64,000 nucleotides of DNA from Solitalea agri. Lineage in GTDB: Bacteria > Bacteroidota > Bacteroidia > Sphingobacteriales > Sphingobacteriaceae. The translations under genes and the position numbers were made by a program. The notes under the pieces were generated by a model. That model worked only from the letters and a program-made list of their open reading frames with translations, made no database searches and was not told where the DNA came from. Location of the stretch: assembly GCF_023914155.1 (NCBI RefSeq), contig NZ_JAMWYS010000028.1:124001-188000 (forward strand), in the 5' to 3' direction. Shown here in pieces: positions 44,174 through 53,254 of the stretch (position 1 is the first letter of the stretch; every line of letters starts with the position of its first letter).

Positions 44174-45355
44174 CTAGTTTAGATCTTTGACACATCTGAA
44201 ACCTACATGGTTTGATGCCGAACGATACTCACCTTTTCCACGTGTTCCAACCATATAACGGGTACAATATTGATCGGTGCACAAAAATGACCCTCCGCGT
44301 TGCACTTTCTTTTTCTCCTTAGGTTCTGCCGGGTCGTAAGGTGTATCAGGTCCTTGAGGATTATCAGAAACCTCATTTTTAGCTAATGTGTTATAATAAT
44401 CTGCACGGTACCAATCTTCGCACCACTCCCAAACGTTTCCGGCAATATCATATAATCCATAGTTATTAGCTTTAAATTGTTTTGATGGGGCTATGCCAAT
44501 AAACCCATCCTGCCCTAAATCTTTAACAGGAAATTCTCCCTGGAAGATATTCGCCATCCATTTACCTTCTGGTTTAAACTGATTTCCCCATGAGTAAAGT
44601 TTACCATAATCACCACCTCGGGCTGCAAATTCCCATTCAGCCTCTGTTGGCAAACGCTTGCCGGCCCATTTGGCATAGGCTTGCGCATCTTCCCACGCAA
44701 TATGAACAACTGGGAAATTATCCTTTCCGGCAATTGAGCTTTCGGGCCCTGATGGGTGGCGCCAGCTAGCTCCTTCAATATAATTCCACCATTTGTAATG
44801 ATTGTTTAGTGGAACTTTTCCGGCAGGAGGTGTAAATACAACTGAGCCTGCTACGAGGTTCTCTTCCGGTGCGCCGGGAAATTCTTCTTTTGTGGGCTTT
44901 TGTTCTGCAACAGTAACATAGCCCGTAGCTTTTATGAAAGCAGCAAACTGGGCGTTTGTTACCTCTGTTGCATCCATATAAAAACCTTTAACTCTTACAC
45001 GGTGAATTGGTCGGGCATCATCCATAGGCTGTTCACCTCCGTCGCCCATTCCTACAGGGTTTACTCCGCCCATGCTAAACTCCCCGCCGGGAATAAAAAC
45101 CATTCCTGAAGGTACAGGGGTTGTGGGTTTGATGCTACTTATTTTTGATTCATAGAAATCTTTACCCCCTCCTTGCATATATAAGGCGCTGTCGGTTGGA
45201 AATAAACCATTTGAAGTGCAGGAAACAATGCCGTCTACCTTGCCGTTTGCAAACAATTGGGTTGTTTGGGTGCTCTTTGCTTTTTGACAGGAAATCAACC
45301 CGAGTCCCAATAAAAGCCCTAATAGCGTAAATAATTGAGTTCTTTTCAAATGCAT
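44174..45355 (-). CDS. Formylglycine-generating-enzyme-like lipoprotein (FGE-sulfatase domain)
   Basis: From the ATG at 45355 the product is 393 residues with lipobox 'GLISC'. The FGE fold is evident from 'FIPGGEFSMGG', 'VTNAQFAAFIKATGY', 'AKWAGKRLPTEAEWEFAARGG' and 'NVWEWCEDWY'. The two active-site cysteines of true FGE are present as GGSFLCTDQYCTRY (C359, C364), the same spacing as C336/C341 of the human enzyme, and 'SASNHVGFRC' follows. It could convert a target Cys to formylglycine in the periplasm. No sulfatase gene is in the window. It is the third gene of a VOC - small lipoprotein - FGE unit. Confidence 0.88.
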   Translation of the reverse strand: MHLKRTQLFTLLGLLLGLGLISCQKAKSTQTTQLFANGKVDGIVSCTSNGLFPTDSALYMQGGGKDFYESKISSIKPTTPVPSGMVFIPGGEFSMGGVNPVGMGDGGEQPMDDARPIHRVRVKGFYMDATEVTNAQFAAFIKATGYVTVAEQKPTKEEFPGAPEENLVAGSVVFTPPAGKVPLNNHYKWWNYIEGASWRHPSGPESSIAGKDNFPVVHIAWEDAQAYAKWAGKRLPTEAEWEFAARGGDYGKLYSWGNQFKPEGKWMANIFQGEFPVKDLGQDGFIGIAPSKQFKANNYGLYDIAGNVWEWCEDWYRADYYNTLAKNEVSDNPQGPDTPYDPAEPKEKKKVQRGGSFLCTDQYCTRYMVGTRGKGEYRSASNHVGFRCVKDLN

Positions 45356-45401
45356 TATTAAAATACTTAATCTATATGCAAGGTATAGAATATTTTGGAT
45401 T

Positions 45402-45581
45402 CTACCAGCCATGACCGCCATAAAATCCCACTCCTACGGTAGGCGTAACCATTGGCCCATATGGCCCGTATGGCCCACCCATATAACTAACTCCATAACC
45501 TACGCCAACGGTCATGTTGCTGCAGGCGGTTAGAAATGCAATCATTAAGAGTGCTATAATAATTTTAAAGTATCTTTTCAT
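45402..45581 (-). CDS. Small Gly/Tyr/Pro-rich lipoprotein (59 residues)
   Basis: On the minus strand an ATG at 45581 opens a 59-codon frame to TAG at 45402-45404. It encodes a lipoprotein signal (lipobox 'FLTAC', Cys at residue 20) and a mature part of about 40 residues rich in Gly, Tyr, Val and Pro ('GGPYGPYGPM', 'VGVGFYGGHGW'). It lies 11 bases after the VOC stop and 46 bases before the FGE start, so it is almost certainly co-transcribed with both. No family is recognised; a cell-envelope structural role is only a guess. Confidence 0.75.
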   Translation of the reverse strand: MKRYFKIIIALLMIAFLTACSNMTVGVGYGVSYMGGPYGPYGPMVTPTVGVGFYGGHGW

Positions 45582-45592
45582 AATCAGGAAGG

Positions 45593-46453
45593 TTAGTTTT
45601 GAGGTGTGAATTCTTGTAATACTAATGGAGCCCTTTGTGGATCGAGGATAATAGCTACGCTGCTATTCCTAACTTCGGGCGAGGGAGCTAATAATATGGT
45701 GGCTCCTGCGGCTTTTGCTTTATCAAGAGTTGATACAACATTTTCAACGCGTATATAAGGCATCCAGTGAGTTCGAACATTCGCGACCGGATTTTTTAGG
45801 ATAGCAGCACAAATCTTTCCTTGCTTAGTGAAAGCTGTAAATTGCATCTTAGTTTCTTTAATATCCTCGGTTTCATAACCTACTAATGACCTGTAGAAAC
45901 TTTTCGATTCTTCCACATTATTGGTCCACAGTTCCATACCAAGCCAACTGTTAAGTTCAGGCTTCTTAATTACAGGATCTCCTCCTATAGCTTTTATATA
46001 AGCCAATATTCCACCTTGAGGATCACTAACCAACGCAGTTTTTCCCCGCCCATTTAATTCTTTAACTCCTCGAAGTATTTTACCCCCTGCCAAAACAGTT
46101 TGGTTTACAGCTTCATTAATATTATTCACAGATAAAGAGGCTACCCATTCTCCAGTGTTAACTTTAGAAGATGAAGGGATAGGGAAAATGCCTCCTATAT
46201 CTTCATCCCCTTTTTTGATGACAGTATAGGAGGTTTCTCCTGACCCAATGGTCTCGAAATTCCAGCCAAAAACTTCACCATAAAACTTTTTTGATTGTTC
46301 AACATCAGGAGTAACTAAGTCATGCCATACAAATCTGCCTGGAGTATAAACATTTGTAGGTTCTTTGCTTACAGGAGGAACGTTAAACTTTTGCTGGCAG
46401 GATGAAATGAGAAGAGAGTAAAATACTAAAATTAGAGCTTGCGTAAATTTCAT
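45593..46453 (-). CDS. Lipoprotein with two VOC (glyoxalase-like) domains
   Basis: The 286-residue protein has lipobox 'LLISSC' (Cys about residue 19). A first VOC domain follows ('FVWHDLVTPDVEQSKKFYGE', 'WNFETIG'), then a second ('WLGMELWTNNVEESKSFYRS', 'ILDPQRAPLVLQEF'). VOC proteins are metal-dependent lyases, dioxygenases or binding proteins and are usually cytoplasmic, so an exported lipidated form is unusual. It is the first gene of the lipoprotein unit ending with the FGE-like protein. The 267 bases upstream hold no gene. Confidence 0.85.
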   Translation of the reverse strand: MKFTQALILVFYSLLISSCQQKFNVPPVSKEPTNVYTPGRFVWHDLVTPDVEQSKKFYGEVFGWNFETIGSGETSYTVIKKGDEDIGGIFPIPSSSKVNTGEWVASLSVNNINEAVNQTVLAGGKILRGVKELNGRGKTALVSDPQGGILAYIKAIGGDPVIKKPELNSWLGMELWTNNVEESKSFYRSLVGYETEDIKETKMQFTAFTKQGKICAAILKNPVANVRTHWMPYIRVENVVSTLDKAKAAGATILLAPSPEVRNSSVAIILDPQRAPLVLQEFTPQN

Positions 46454-46720
46454 ATAGCGTTGATTTTAAGATGAAAGCATATTCTTAAATATAAACATTG
46501 GAGAGAAAAGAAATAAATGCTAGCTGATTATTTTATCCGAATCCCATAACCCTCATTTAAAATGAATGGATAAGAAGGGGGATATTCAACTTATGAGAGG
46601 AGAGAGTTTATCGCGAGAAGTATCAACCAAAATCTCAAAAATTTCCCTTAACTTAAAGAGTAGATTAACCTGTTCCCTTCGTTTAATCATGTTTCCCTCC
46701 TTAAAAAACAACCTTGTGCT

Positions 46721-48406
46721 ATGGAAATCTTAAAACAAATTATTCACGAAGCGCCGGAGTTTGCTGTGTTTTTTTCGCTCGCACTCGGGCACGCTGTAGG
46801 GCGTTTAAAAATTGGAAGTTTTAGCTTGGGTAGCGTTGCAAGTACACTCATATTTGCATTACTAATCGGTCAGTTAGGAGTTACCCTTTCCCCCGTTTTT
46901 AAAACTGCTTGTTTTGCTTTATTTGTGTATTCAATTGGTTTTAAAAGTGGTCCTGAATTTTTTGGAAGCCTTAACCGTGGAACCGTTAAGCTATTGATAT
47001 TAGCAGTAGTAGTTTGTGTTACGGGGTTGGTGTTGGTTATTACTCTTTGTCATTTATTGGACATGAATAAAGGCTTGGCTGCAGGTCTGGCTGCAGGGGC
47101 TCTTACCGAATCAGCTACAATGGGTACCGCCTCTGATGCTATTAATCGATTAGGCTTAGATGCGAAGGAAACACAAAACCTTAGTTCAAACATGGCTGTA
47201 GCTTTTGCAATTACCTATGTTTTAGGAACTATTACGGTAATCATATTTCTTAGAAACATAGTCCCCTCAATTTTAAAAGTAAACCTTAAGGAAGAAGCCA
47301 AAAAGCTCGAAGCATCATTGTCGGGTGAAGGCAGAGAAATTTCCGGATCAATCAATCCTTATTCACCGGTAATCGCAAGGGCTTATAAAGTAGTTTTTAT
47401 TCCTGATACGGTTCGGACAGCGGGGGATGTTGAGCAGTTACTGGGTAATAGAACTACTGTTTTCAGAGTGGTAAAGGAAGGTAAAATTATGGATAGCACT
47501 CCAGCCACACCTATAAATAAAGGAGATATATTGGCAATAATGGGAACCTATACAACCATTATGAATGCCGAACAGGTTATAGGTCCCGAGGTAAATAACC
47601 CTGAAGCATTGCGCTATAATGGAAAGTTGCTAAAAGTAGTACTCACCAATAATGCGTATCATAATAAAAGTATTAAAGAAATATCTGAACAAGCCGATCC
47701 GCATGATTTAAGGGGCGTTTTTCTGATCAGTATTAAACGACAAGAAAATGAGATCCCATTATTCCCGAATACAGTTTTACGCCGTGGAGATGTGATTCAG
47801 CTAATGGGTGATGAAGGTCAGGTTGATACAATTGCTAAGCGGGCGGGTTATGTCGAAAAGTCGAGTGATAAAAGTGACCTGGTAATGCTTACCCTGGGCA
47901 TTGTACTAGGAATTCTTTTAGGGCTTCTTTCAGTAAATATTGGCGGCATTCCGATAACATTGGGAGTTGGTGGCGGCGTGCTTGTATCAGGTTTATTTTT
48001 TGGTTGGCTTCGATCTAAATATCCGGTTTTTGGAAGTTTGCCAGGTGCCGCGCAGTGGGTTTTACAGGAATTTGGGCTAAGTGCGTTTGCTGCAGTGGTG
48101 GGCCTTTCAGCAGGCCGTGATGCTATAGATGCTTTGAACAAATCAGGCCCTGAATTAATTGTTTTAGGAATTGTTGTAGCCTTAGTGCCACAGGTAATTG
48201 GGCTTTGGGTGGGACATAAATTATTAAAGTTGAATCCCATTATTTTGGTGGGGGGGCTATGCGGTAGCCAAACGGTGGCGGCAGCATTATCAGCCGTTTC
48301 TGACGAGGCTGAAAGCACTACACCGGTATTAGGCTTTACTGTTACCTATGCAATAGGAAATGTGTTGCTGGCCATATGGGGGCCAATAATTGTGAATTTG
48401 GTTTAG
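46721..48406 (+). CDS. AspT/YidE-type aspartate:alanine exchanger family transporter
   Basis: The 561-residue protein has two hydrophobic blocks (about residues 12-185 and 385-560) flanking a cytoplasmic loop with two TrkA-C/RCK-C domains (about 205-370; 'NKGDILAIMGTY', 'RRGDVIQLMGD'). The internal repeat 'FFGSLNRGTVKL' and the glycine-rich 'GLAAGALTESATMGTASDA' and 'GGLCGSQTVAAALSAVSD' are typical of the AAE transporter family. It would exchange or export amino acids or dicarboxylates across the inner membrane; the substrate is not determinable. Gene stands alone. Confidence 0.9.
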   Translation: MEILKQIIHEAPEFAVFFSLALGHAVGRLKIGSFSLGSVASTLIFALLIGQLGVTLSPVFKTACFALFVYSIGFKSGPEFFGSLNRGTVKLLILAVVVCVTGLVLVITLCHLLDMNKGLAAGLAAGALTESATMGTASDAINRLGLDAKETQNLSSNMAVAFAITYVLGTITVIIFLRNIVPSILKVNLKEEAKKLEASLSGEGREISGSINPYSPVIARAYKVVFIPDTVRTAGDVEQLLGNRTTVFRVVKEGKIMDSTPATPINKGDILAIMGTYTTIMNAEQVIGPEVNNPEALRYNGKLLKVVLTNNAYHNKSIKEISEQADPHDLRGVFLISIKRQENEIPLFPNTVLRRGDVIQLMGDEGQVDTIAKRAGYVEKSSDKSDLVMLTLGIVLGILLGLLSVNIGGIPITLGVGGGVLVSGLFFGWLRSKYPVFGSLPGAAQWVLQEFGLSAFAAVVGLSAGRDAIDALNKSGPELIVLGIVVALVPQVIGLWVGHKLLKLNPIILVGGLCGSQTVAAALSAVSDEAESTTPVLGFTVTYAIGNVLLAIWGPIIVNLV

Positions 48407-48555
48407 TCCATTTACTTGATTACCTCTTAATATACCTTCTTTGTTGAAAATTGAGACAGGGAGACTAATCCAAGTAGATTTATTGGGAAATAATAATCAA
48501 CTCGTGTAAATAACATTTGTTCTTATTTGAGAAATTGGTTTAACTAATACTTCAG

Positions 48556-49623
48556 CTATTTACTTTCAGTAGCTTTTTTGTCACCCGACATAATATTCCG
48601 GCCCTTTATACCAAAACGGTAATTTACAGAAAGCATATACTGTTGCTTTCTATAGGCTCCACCGGCTTCCCCTCGTATTTGCCAGTGTTTGTTAATTTGC
48701 CATTGGCCTCCCAACGAAACATGCCAAGGGGTTAACAAACTTTTGTTGAACTGATAGTGGATTGAGCTGTTGGGCAAATTAGTTTCAAGATCAGCAAGGC
48801 CATTGCTTACTTTATTGTAAAGGTTTTCGTAGAGTTTTTGTTGGGGTGGAGATAGGTTCTGATACCAGCTATCGAGCTGGGTTTGCATGTCATTAATTTT
48901 TGAACCATCAATTCCCAATTGCTGAGCCGTAATTTCTCCACTGGTTTGATTAAATACTTTCTGGTTTTGGGCAGCAACCCAAAGGGCAAAGTTTTGCTGA
49001 GGATGGTTCTCCATTTGAAATGCCTTTCCAACTCTTATACCAATTATTCGTGTTTTTACCGGACGGTCTAACAACTCGAGGTCGGTCCATGCAAAGTTTA
49101 TATCGTTGGTAATCCAAAATGAGCCAAATCCACCTGCTAACATAATACCAACTCCATAGTATTTTCCGGGGTTATGGGTTGTTGTTGAAAAACTGATTGG
49201 TTCTGCCAGTACAACCTTTGTATTTCCGTTCATAGTTCCGGCAAGAGCATAAACATTTAAAAAGGGGAAAATATAGGTGTCAAAACGAAAATTACTTACA
49301 AATGCTTCTCCTGTTATGTGATCAAAACGCACGATAGAATCTAAACCGATGAGTTCAGAATCATTAAAGCCAACTTGCAAATCGGTTAGTTTAAGGTCTT
49401 GTTTGGTGTATATGCCATTTGCCATAATTCCATGAGGTAATATGATATCAACCCCTTGTTTTTGGGCTTTTTGTCCAAGAGCTGGAAAAACAAATGGGTA
49501 TTTGGCCTTTTTCAAGCTATCAATATAGATATCCCGTTTTTTCTTGGGTTGAACCTTTGAGTACTGCGCTTTTACTGAAATGCAGAAGCATAACAAAATT
49601 AGTAGAGAGAGCGTTTTTTTCAT
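48556..49623 (-). CDS. Predicted outer-membrane beta-barrel-type protein of unknown function
   Basis: The 355-residue protein has a signal peptide ('CISVKAQ', about residue 20) and alternating hydrophobic strands ('GKYYGVGIMLAGGFGSFWIT', 'WHVSLGGQWQINKHWQIRGE', 'YMLSVNYRFGIKG'), which suggest a small barrel. A helical segment lies in between ('GSKINDMQTQLDSWYQNLSP'). No family is recognised; the barrel call is inference from the strand pattern. It is monocistronic, with a 484-base upstream gap. Confidence 0.65.
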   Translation of the reverse strand: MKKTLSLLILLCFCISVKAQYSKVQPKKKRDIYIDSLKKAKYPFVFPALGQKAQKQGVDIILPHGIMANGIYTKQDLKLTDLQVGFNDSELIGLDSIVRFDHITGEAFVSNFRFDTYIFPFLNVYALAGTMNGNTKVVLAEPISFSTTTHNPGKYYGVGIMLAGGFGSFWITNDINFAWTDLELLDRPVKTRIIGIRVGKAFQMENHPQQNFALWVAAQNQKVFNQTSGEITAQQLGIDGSKINDMQTQLDSWYQNLSPPQQKLYENLYNKVSNGLADLETNLPNSSIHYQFNKSLLTPWHVSLGGQWQINKHWQIRGEAGGAYRKQQYMLSVNYRFGIKGRNIMSGDKKATESK

Positions 49624-50107
49624 TGACCAATTAATTTTTAATTCAAAACTTGAGCATATGAAGTTTAATATTACAGCAATTATTCATCTTGAAAATTAGA
49701 TAAACATTATCTCGATTTACTATTAAGATACTATAATTTAAATAACCAAACAACCCGTGGTTTTGGTATAACTAAATACTTACCATGGTTTTTATAGAAA
49801 CTGCTTTCGACCATTATCTTTCTTATAAAAAGCAAAATTCGGAAGCCTATTTTGAAATTATCATTATTCATTTTTAGGACTATTTATTGCTTTATAGTCA
49901 ATATAGAACTAAATATAAATTATAGAATAATTATAAATAAAAGAAAGTGAGATAGTTATGAGTTTAAGTGCTTTTGTGCGCCAGTAATCATTCCTATTAG
50001 CCTTATTTTGCCATTTTTAAGTGTATAACAGGTTTTAAAAATGACGGCTAAGACATAAAAAAGCTTAACTTCGGGGCGTTTCTTTAGAGGACCCTTACAT
50101 TAATTTC
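49624..50107. other. 484-base AT-rich intergenic region between divergent genes
   Basis: This stretch holds promoters for the divergent genes at 49623 (minus) and 50108 (plus). I see one weak AT stem (CATTTTTAA at 50012-50020 with TTAAAAATG at 50035-50043). A 30-codon frame at 49793-49885 has no recognisable product. No RNA gene or repeat is evident. Confidence 0.6.
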
Positions 50108-51052
50108 ATGAGAAGATTTTCATTAATTATTCTTCTGTTTGTTATCATTCAGCCACTCCACGCTCAGGAAAAGAAAAAGTTAAAATCTGTCCAGGAGTTG
50201 AACCCCGACACAATTCTGAACTTTCAACTCGACTCGGCAATACTGGTAACAGGTAAGCATGGTTTGTTTGTTCAGGATTTCATTGATCAGATTTTAACAG
50301 ATACCGTTTTTTACCAGGGTTTCAAAAAAACGAAAGATTATGATTTCTTTGCTGAAAACGATATCCTTACGTTCGATAAAAAGTATCGACGAAACGCGCA
50401 TATCTACAAAAAAATACATCACGAACATTTAAACGGCCAATACACACAAAAAATACTTAGTAAAGTAGATAGCGGGGAGGTGTTTAAAAGTAATGGTAAA
50501 TATGAGCTTTATACTGTTCAAATGTTCAGTTACATTTTTGAGAACATGAACAATTCTGAGTTTACAGGTAGTAAACCTGTAAAAGGCGAGAAAGGTGAAG
50601 AAGGCTATAAAGATAAACTGAAAGTACTCATATTTAGCCCAGGGAAGCCAATTAAGGGTGTACCATTTATAAGCGAAAAGGCTGCCATTTTTGAGCCTGA
50701 TATGCGTCAATATTATGATTATAAATTTTTCAGCGGAACTTATATGGGCAATATCCCTGTTTACCGCTTCAAATGCATTGCCAAACCCGAATATCGGAAT
50801 ACAAGTAAGGTAATGATCAATGAATTAACCACCATATTCGATAAGCGAAATTTCCAGATCTTAGGTCGGTACATAGATATGAGCTACGATAATTTTGCGT
50901 TTAGCTTTGATGTGAAGATGAATATTGATATGAATTATATAGGAGATGATCTGTTACCGGTTCGTATAAGCTATAATGGAAACTGGGATGTTCCGTTTAA
51001 GAAAAAGGAAATAGCTGCATTTAACGTTAAGCATTATGGCTATACCAAATAA
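50108..51052 (+). CDS. Secreted protein of unknown function
   Basis: The 314-residue protein has a signal peptide ('VIIQPLHAQ', about residue 20). Its C-terminal part ('YRNTSKVMINELTTIFDKRN', 'LPVRISYNGNWDVPFKKKEI') resembles the small beta domains of large Bacteroidota outer-membrane proteins such as DUF5686, but this is a loose resemblance. The envelope location is supported by the signal peptide only. The start ATG is well placed; an 89-base gap separates it from the TolB-like gene on the same strand. Confidence 0.6.
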   Translation: MRRFSLIILLFVIIQPLHAQEKKKLKSVQELNPDTILNFQLDSAILVTGKHGLFVQDFIDQILTDTVFYQGFKKTKDYDFFAENDILTFDKKYRRNAHIYKKIHHEHLNGQYTQKILSKVDSGEVFKSNGKYELYTVQMFSYIFENMNNSEFTGSKPVKGEKGEEGYKDKLKVLIFSPGKPIKGVPFISEKAAIFEPDMRQYYDYKFFSGTYMGNIPVYRFKCIAKPEYRNTSKVMINELTTIFDKRNFQILGRYIDMSYDNFAFSFDVKMNIDMNYIGDDLLPVRISYNGNWDVPFKKKEIAAFNVKHYGYTK

Positions 51053-51141
51053 CATAGGCAAATAACTATATTGAAAGCTTTTTTCTATTTTGTCAATCAG
51101 TAACTTATCATTATTTTAAGTTCGAATGATGAATAAACTTT

Positions 51142-52107
51142 ATGAAAGTATTTTCATTTGCTTTTCTGGCCTTATTATTTTTTAAGGAATCTACGAGCCC
51201 CATTAATCCGGCAGATTCTGCCTCCGTTCAAACCGATTCATTAAACTTTATTTTTACTTCTTCGCGAAGCGGCAAACTTGAGATTTGGAAAAAGCAGAAC
51301 GGACAGATAACACAACTAACGCACGATAAAAAACAGGAGAGTTGGCGGGGAAAAGTATCTCCTGATGGAAAGAAAGTACTATTCTATCGTTCGCTCAAAG
51401 GCAGTAAAAGCAACACCACTTCAAAAGCTTCACTTTGGCTGATGAATATCGATGGCTCCGAACAGAAAGAGCTAATTGCCCAGGGAGAGTATGGCTGGGT
51501 TGATCAATCGGGTGCCAACTGGTCTCCGGATGGTAAGTACATAGTAATGGCGGCCACAACTACAAAAAATGGAAGCGGTCAGCTTTATATTTCCGACCAA
51601 AATGGAAAAAATCTAAAGTCATTAACTAAAAGACCAGGTTATTTTTCTGATCCTTCTTTTTCGCCCGATGGGAAAAAAATAGCTTTTGTTGCTCTGCCCG
51701 AAGAATACACAGGAACCAGTTTAGCCTATTTAGAAGTATTTATCATGGATCTGGAGGGTACTGAGGAAAACCGGCTTACATATGATGAGTTCAGAGATCA
51801 TGACCCTTCCTGGTCGCCGAATGGTAAAGAATTGGTTTTTGAAACTGCTTTAAAGCCTAGTAATATTATTGCGGGTAGATGGGGTATTCGAATAATAAGT
51901 ATACAAGGTGGCGAGGCAAGAAATGTTTTGTTTGACAATAATATTAATACCTCTCCATGTTGGGTAAGTGCAGAGCGATTATTATTTGAACGCATTGAGG
52001 CGCTCAAAAGCGTACCACAAACCTATTCTGTATCCATTACCGGCACTGACCTCAAGCCTTTAGAAAGTAGTAATAAAAGTTTTTTTGAAATTGACCTTAT
52101 AAAGTAG
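51142..52107 (+). CDS. Secreted TolB-like beta-propeller protein (PD40 repeats)
   Basis: The 321-residue protein has a short signal-like N-terminus followed by at least four PD40 repeats: 'KVSPDGKKVLFYRS', 'NWSPDGKYIVMAAT', 'SFSPDGKKIAFVAL' and 'SWSPNGKELVFET'. These form a TolB-type propeller. It lacks the TolB N-terminal domain and is not beside pal or tolQR genes, so it is not the Tol-Pal component but a stand-alone propeller of unknown binding function in the periplasm. Confidence 0.85.
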   Translation: MKVFSFAFLALLFFKESTSPINPADSASVQTDSLNFIFTSSRSGKLEIWKKQNGQITQLTHDKKQESWRGKVSPDGKKVLFYRSLKGSKSNTTSKASLWLMNIDGSEQKELIAQGEYGWVDQSGANWSPDGKYIVMAATTTKNGSGQLYISDQNGKNLKSLTKRPGYFSDPSFSPDGKKIAFVALPEEYTGTSLAYLEVFIMDLEGTEENRLTYDEFRDHDPSWSPNGKELVFETALKPSNIIAGRWGIRIISIQGGEARNVLFDNNINTSPCWVSAERLLFERIEALKSVPQTYSVSITGTDLKPLESSNKSFFEIDLIK

Positions 52108-52187
52108 AGTAGCTACACCGCCCCCTTTTTTACTTTAATTTATTTTTAAATATTTTTACATTGCAGCCTACATTTTATTTAAAAGTA

Positions 52188-53183
52188 ATGAAAAACAAAC
52201 TATTAATTATTTGCATCTGTTTTCTATCTTCTGTGGTAAATGCTCAAGAACGAGGCGTTTATTTTGGTAACACTAAGTATTTTGATAAGAATTGGAAAAG
52301 TTGTTCCAAAAGCAAAGCAATTTTTAGTCGCCTAATAATCAAACCTTCACCCGATAGTTTATATAAAGTAACAGAGCAATATAAGTCGAGTGCTATTTTT
52401 AGTACATATTCATTAAGCTCATTGGTGCCCTTAATTATGCAGGGAGCTTATTTGCGATTTTCGGAAAGTGGTGTATTGCTTGAAAAGGGTGAGTATAAAG
52501 ATGGTGAAAAGGTCGGCTTATGGAACTGCTTCTATCTAAATGCGAAACCCAAAACAGAAATTAAATATACCTTTATTAATAAGCAAAGAGGATTTTCAAT
52601 ACTTAATGCTTGGGATTCATTGGGGGTAAAGGTTGTTGATAATGGAACTGGCCTTTTTAAATCATACAATAATGGGAAATTGGAAGAAGAAGGGCCACTT
52701 GTTAATAGTGCAAAGGAAGGAACATGGACGGGATTTTATGAAAGCGGAGATAAGAGGTATGAGGAAATTTACAAAGAAGGTAGATTTATTTCAGGAATAG
52801 CATTTAATAAGCAAGGTGTTAAAACGCCATATACCCAATCATACAGTGATGCCTTACCAGAAGGCGGAATGACGGCATTTTATTCGGAAATTCTAAATCA
52901 TTTGATAATTCCTGACAAATTAAGGTATGAAACTAATAAATGTATCTGGATTTCATTTTTAGTAAATTCAGAAGGAAAGATTAAGAACGTTGAACTCTTA
53001 CAGGGTATTGAGGCTGAATTTGATCTAAAAATTGTTAATAAAATTGCCTATTCCGACACAAAATGGAAACCCGCAATGATACATGGAACCCCAATTGATT
53101 ACACATACACTATTCCAATTACTATAAATTTCAACCAGGAAAGCCCTAGAATGTATACAGTCCCTAATCAAAGAGGGTATTGA
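52188..53183 (+). CDS. Secreted protein with MORN/YwqK-like repeats and a TonB C-terminal-like domain
   Basis: From the ATG at 52188 the product is 331 residues with a signal peptide ('LSSVVNAQ', about residue 20). The middle part has antitoxin-YwqK/MORN-type repeats ('LEKGEYKDGEKVGLWNCFYL', 'EGPLVNSAKEGTWTGFYESG'). The C-terminal about 90 residues resemble the TonB_C fold ('CIWISFLVNSEGKIKNVEL', then 'KWKPAMIHGTPIDYTYTIPI'). This combination recurs in Bacteroidota secreted proteins; since it lacks a membrane anchor it is not an energy transducer in the usual sense. The in-frame TTG at 52161 is rejected because the ATG gives a clean signal peptide. Confidence 0.78.
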   Translation: MKNKLLIICICFLSSVVNAQERGVYFGNTKYFDKNWKSCSKSKAIFSRLIIKPSPDSLYKVTEQYKSSAIFSTYSLSSLVPLIMQGAYLRFSESGVLLEKGEYKDGEKVGLWNCFYLNAKPKTEIKYTFINKQRGFSILNAWDSLGVKVVDNGTGLFKSYNNGKLEEEGPLVNSAKEGTWTGFYESGDKRYEEIYKEGRFISGIAFNKQGVKTPYTQSYSDALPEGGMTAFYSEILNHLIIPDKLRYETNKCIWISFLVNSEGKIKNVELLQGIEAEFDLKIVNKIAYSDTKWKPAMIHGTPIDYTYTIPITINFNQESPRMYTVPNQRGY

Positions 53184-53225
53184 TTTTAAAATCAATTTCT
53201 GTTAGGGTCTCTTTGGCTAACTGTT

Positions 53226-53233
53226 TACCTTTG
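53226..53233 (+). promoter_or_regulatory. Bacteroidota-type -7 box before dnaG
   Basis: TACCTTTG is an exact TAnnTTTG match 21 bases before the TTG start of the primase gene. No -33 TTTG was found at the usual spacing (one occurs only 10 bases upstream). Confidence 0.5.
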
Positions 53234-53254
53234 CAGAATTACTGATCCATAAAA

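Noticed and set aside
47848-48318. 156-residue minus-strand frame inside the AspT-type gene
   Set aside because: Antisense shadow; its Pro/Ser/Thr-rich composition is what the reverse of a Gly/Ala-rich membrane segment produces.
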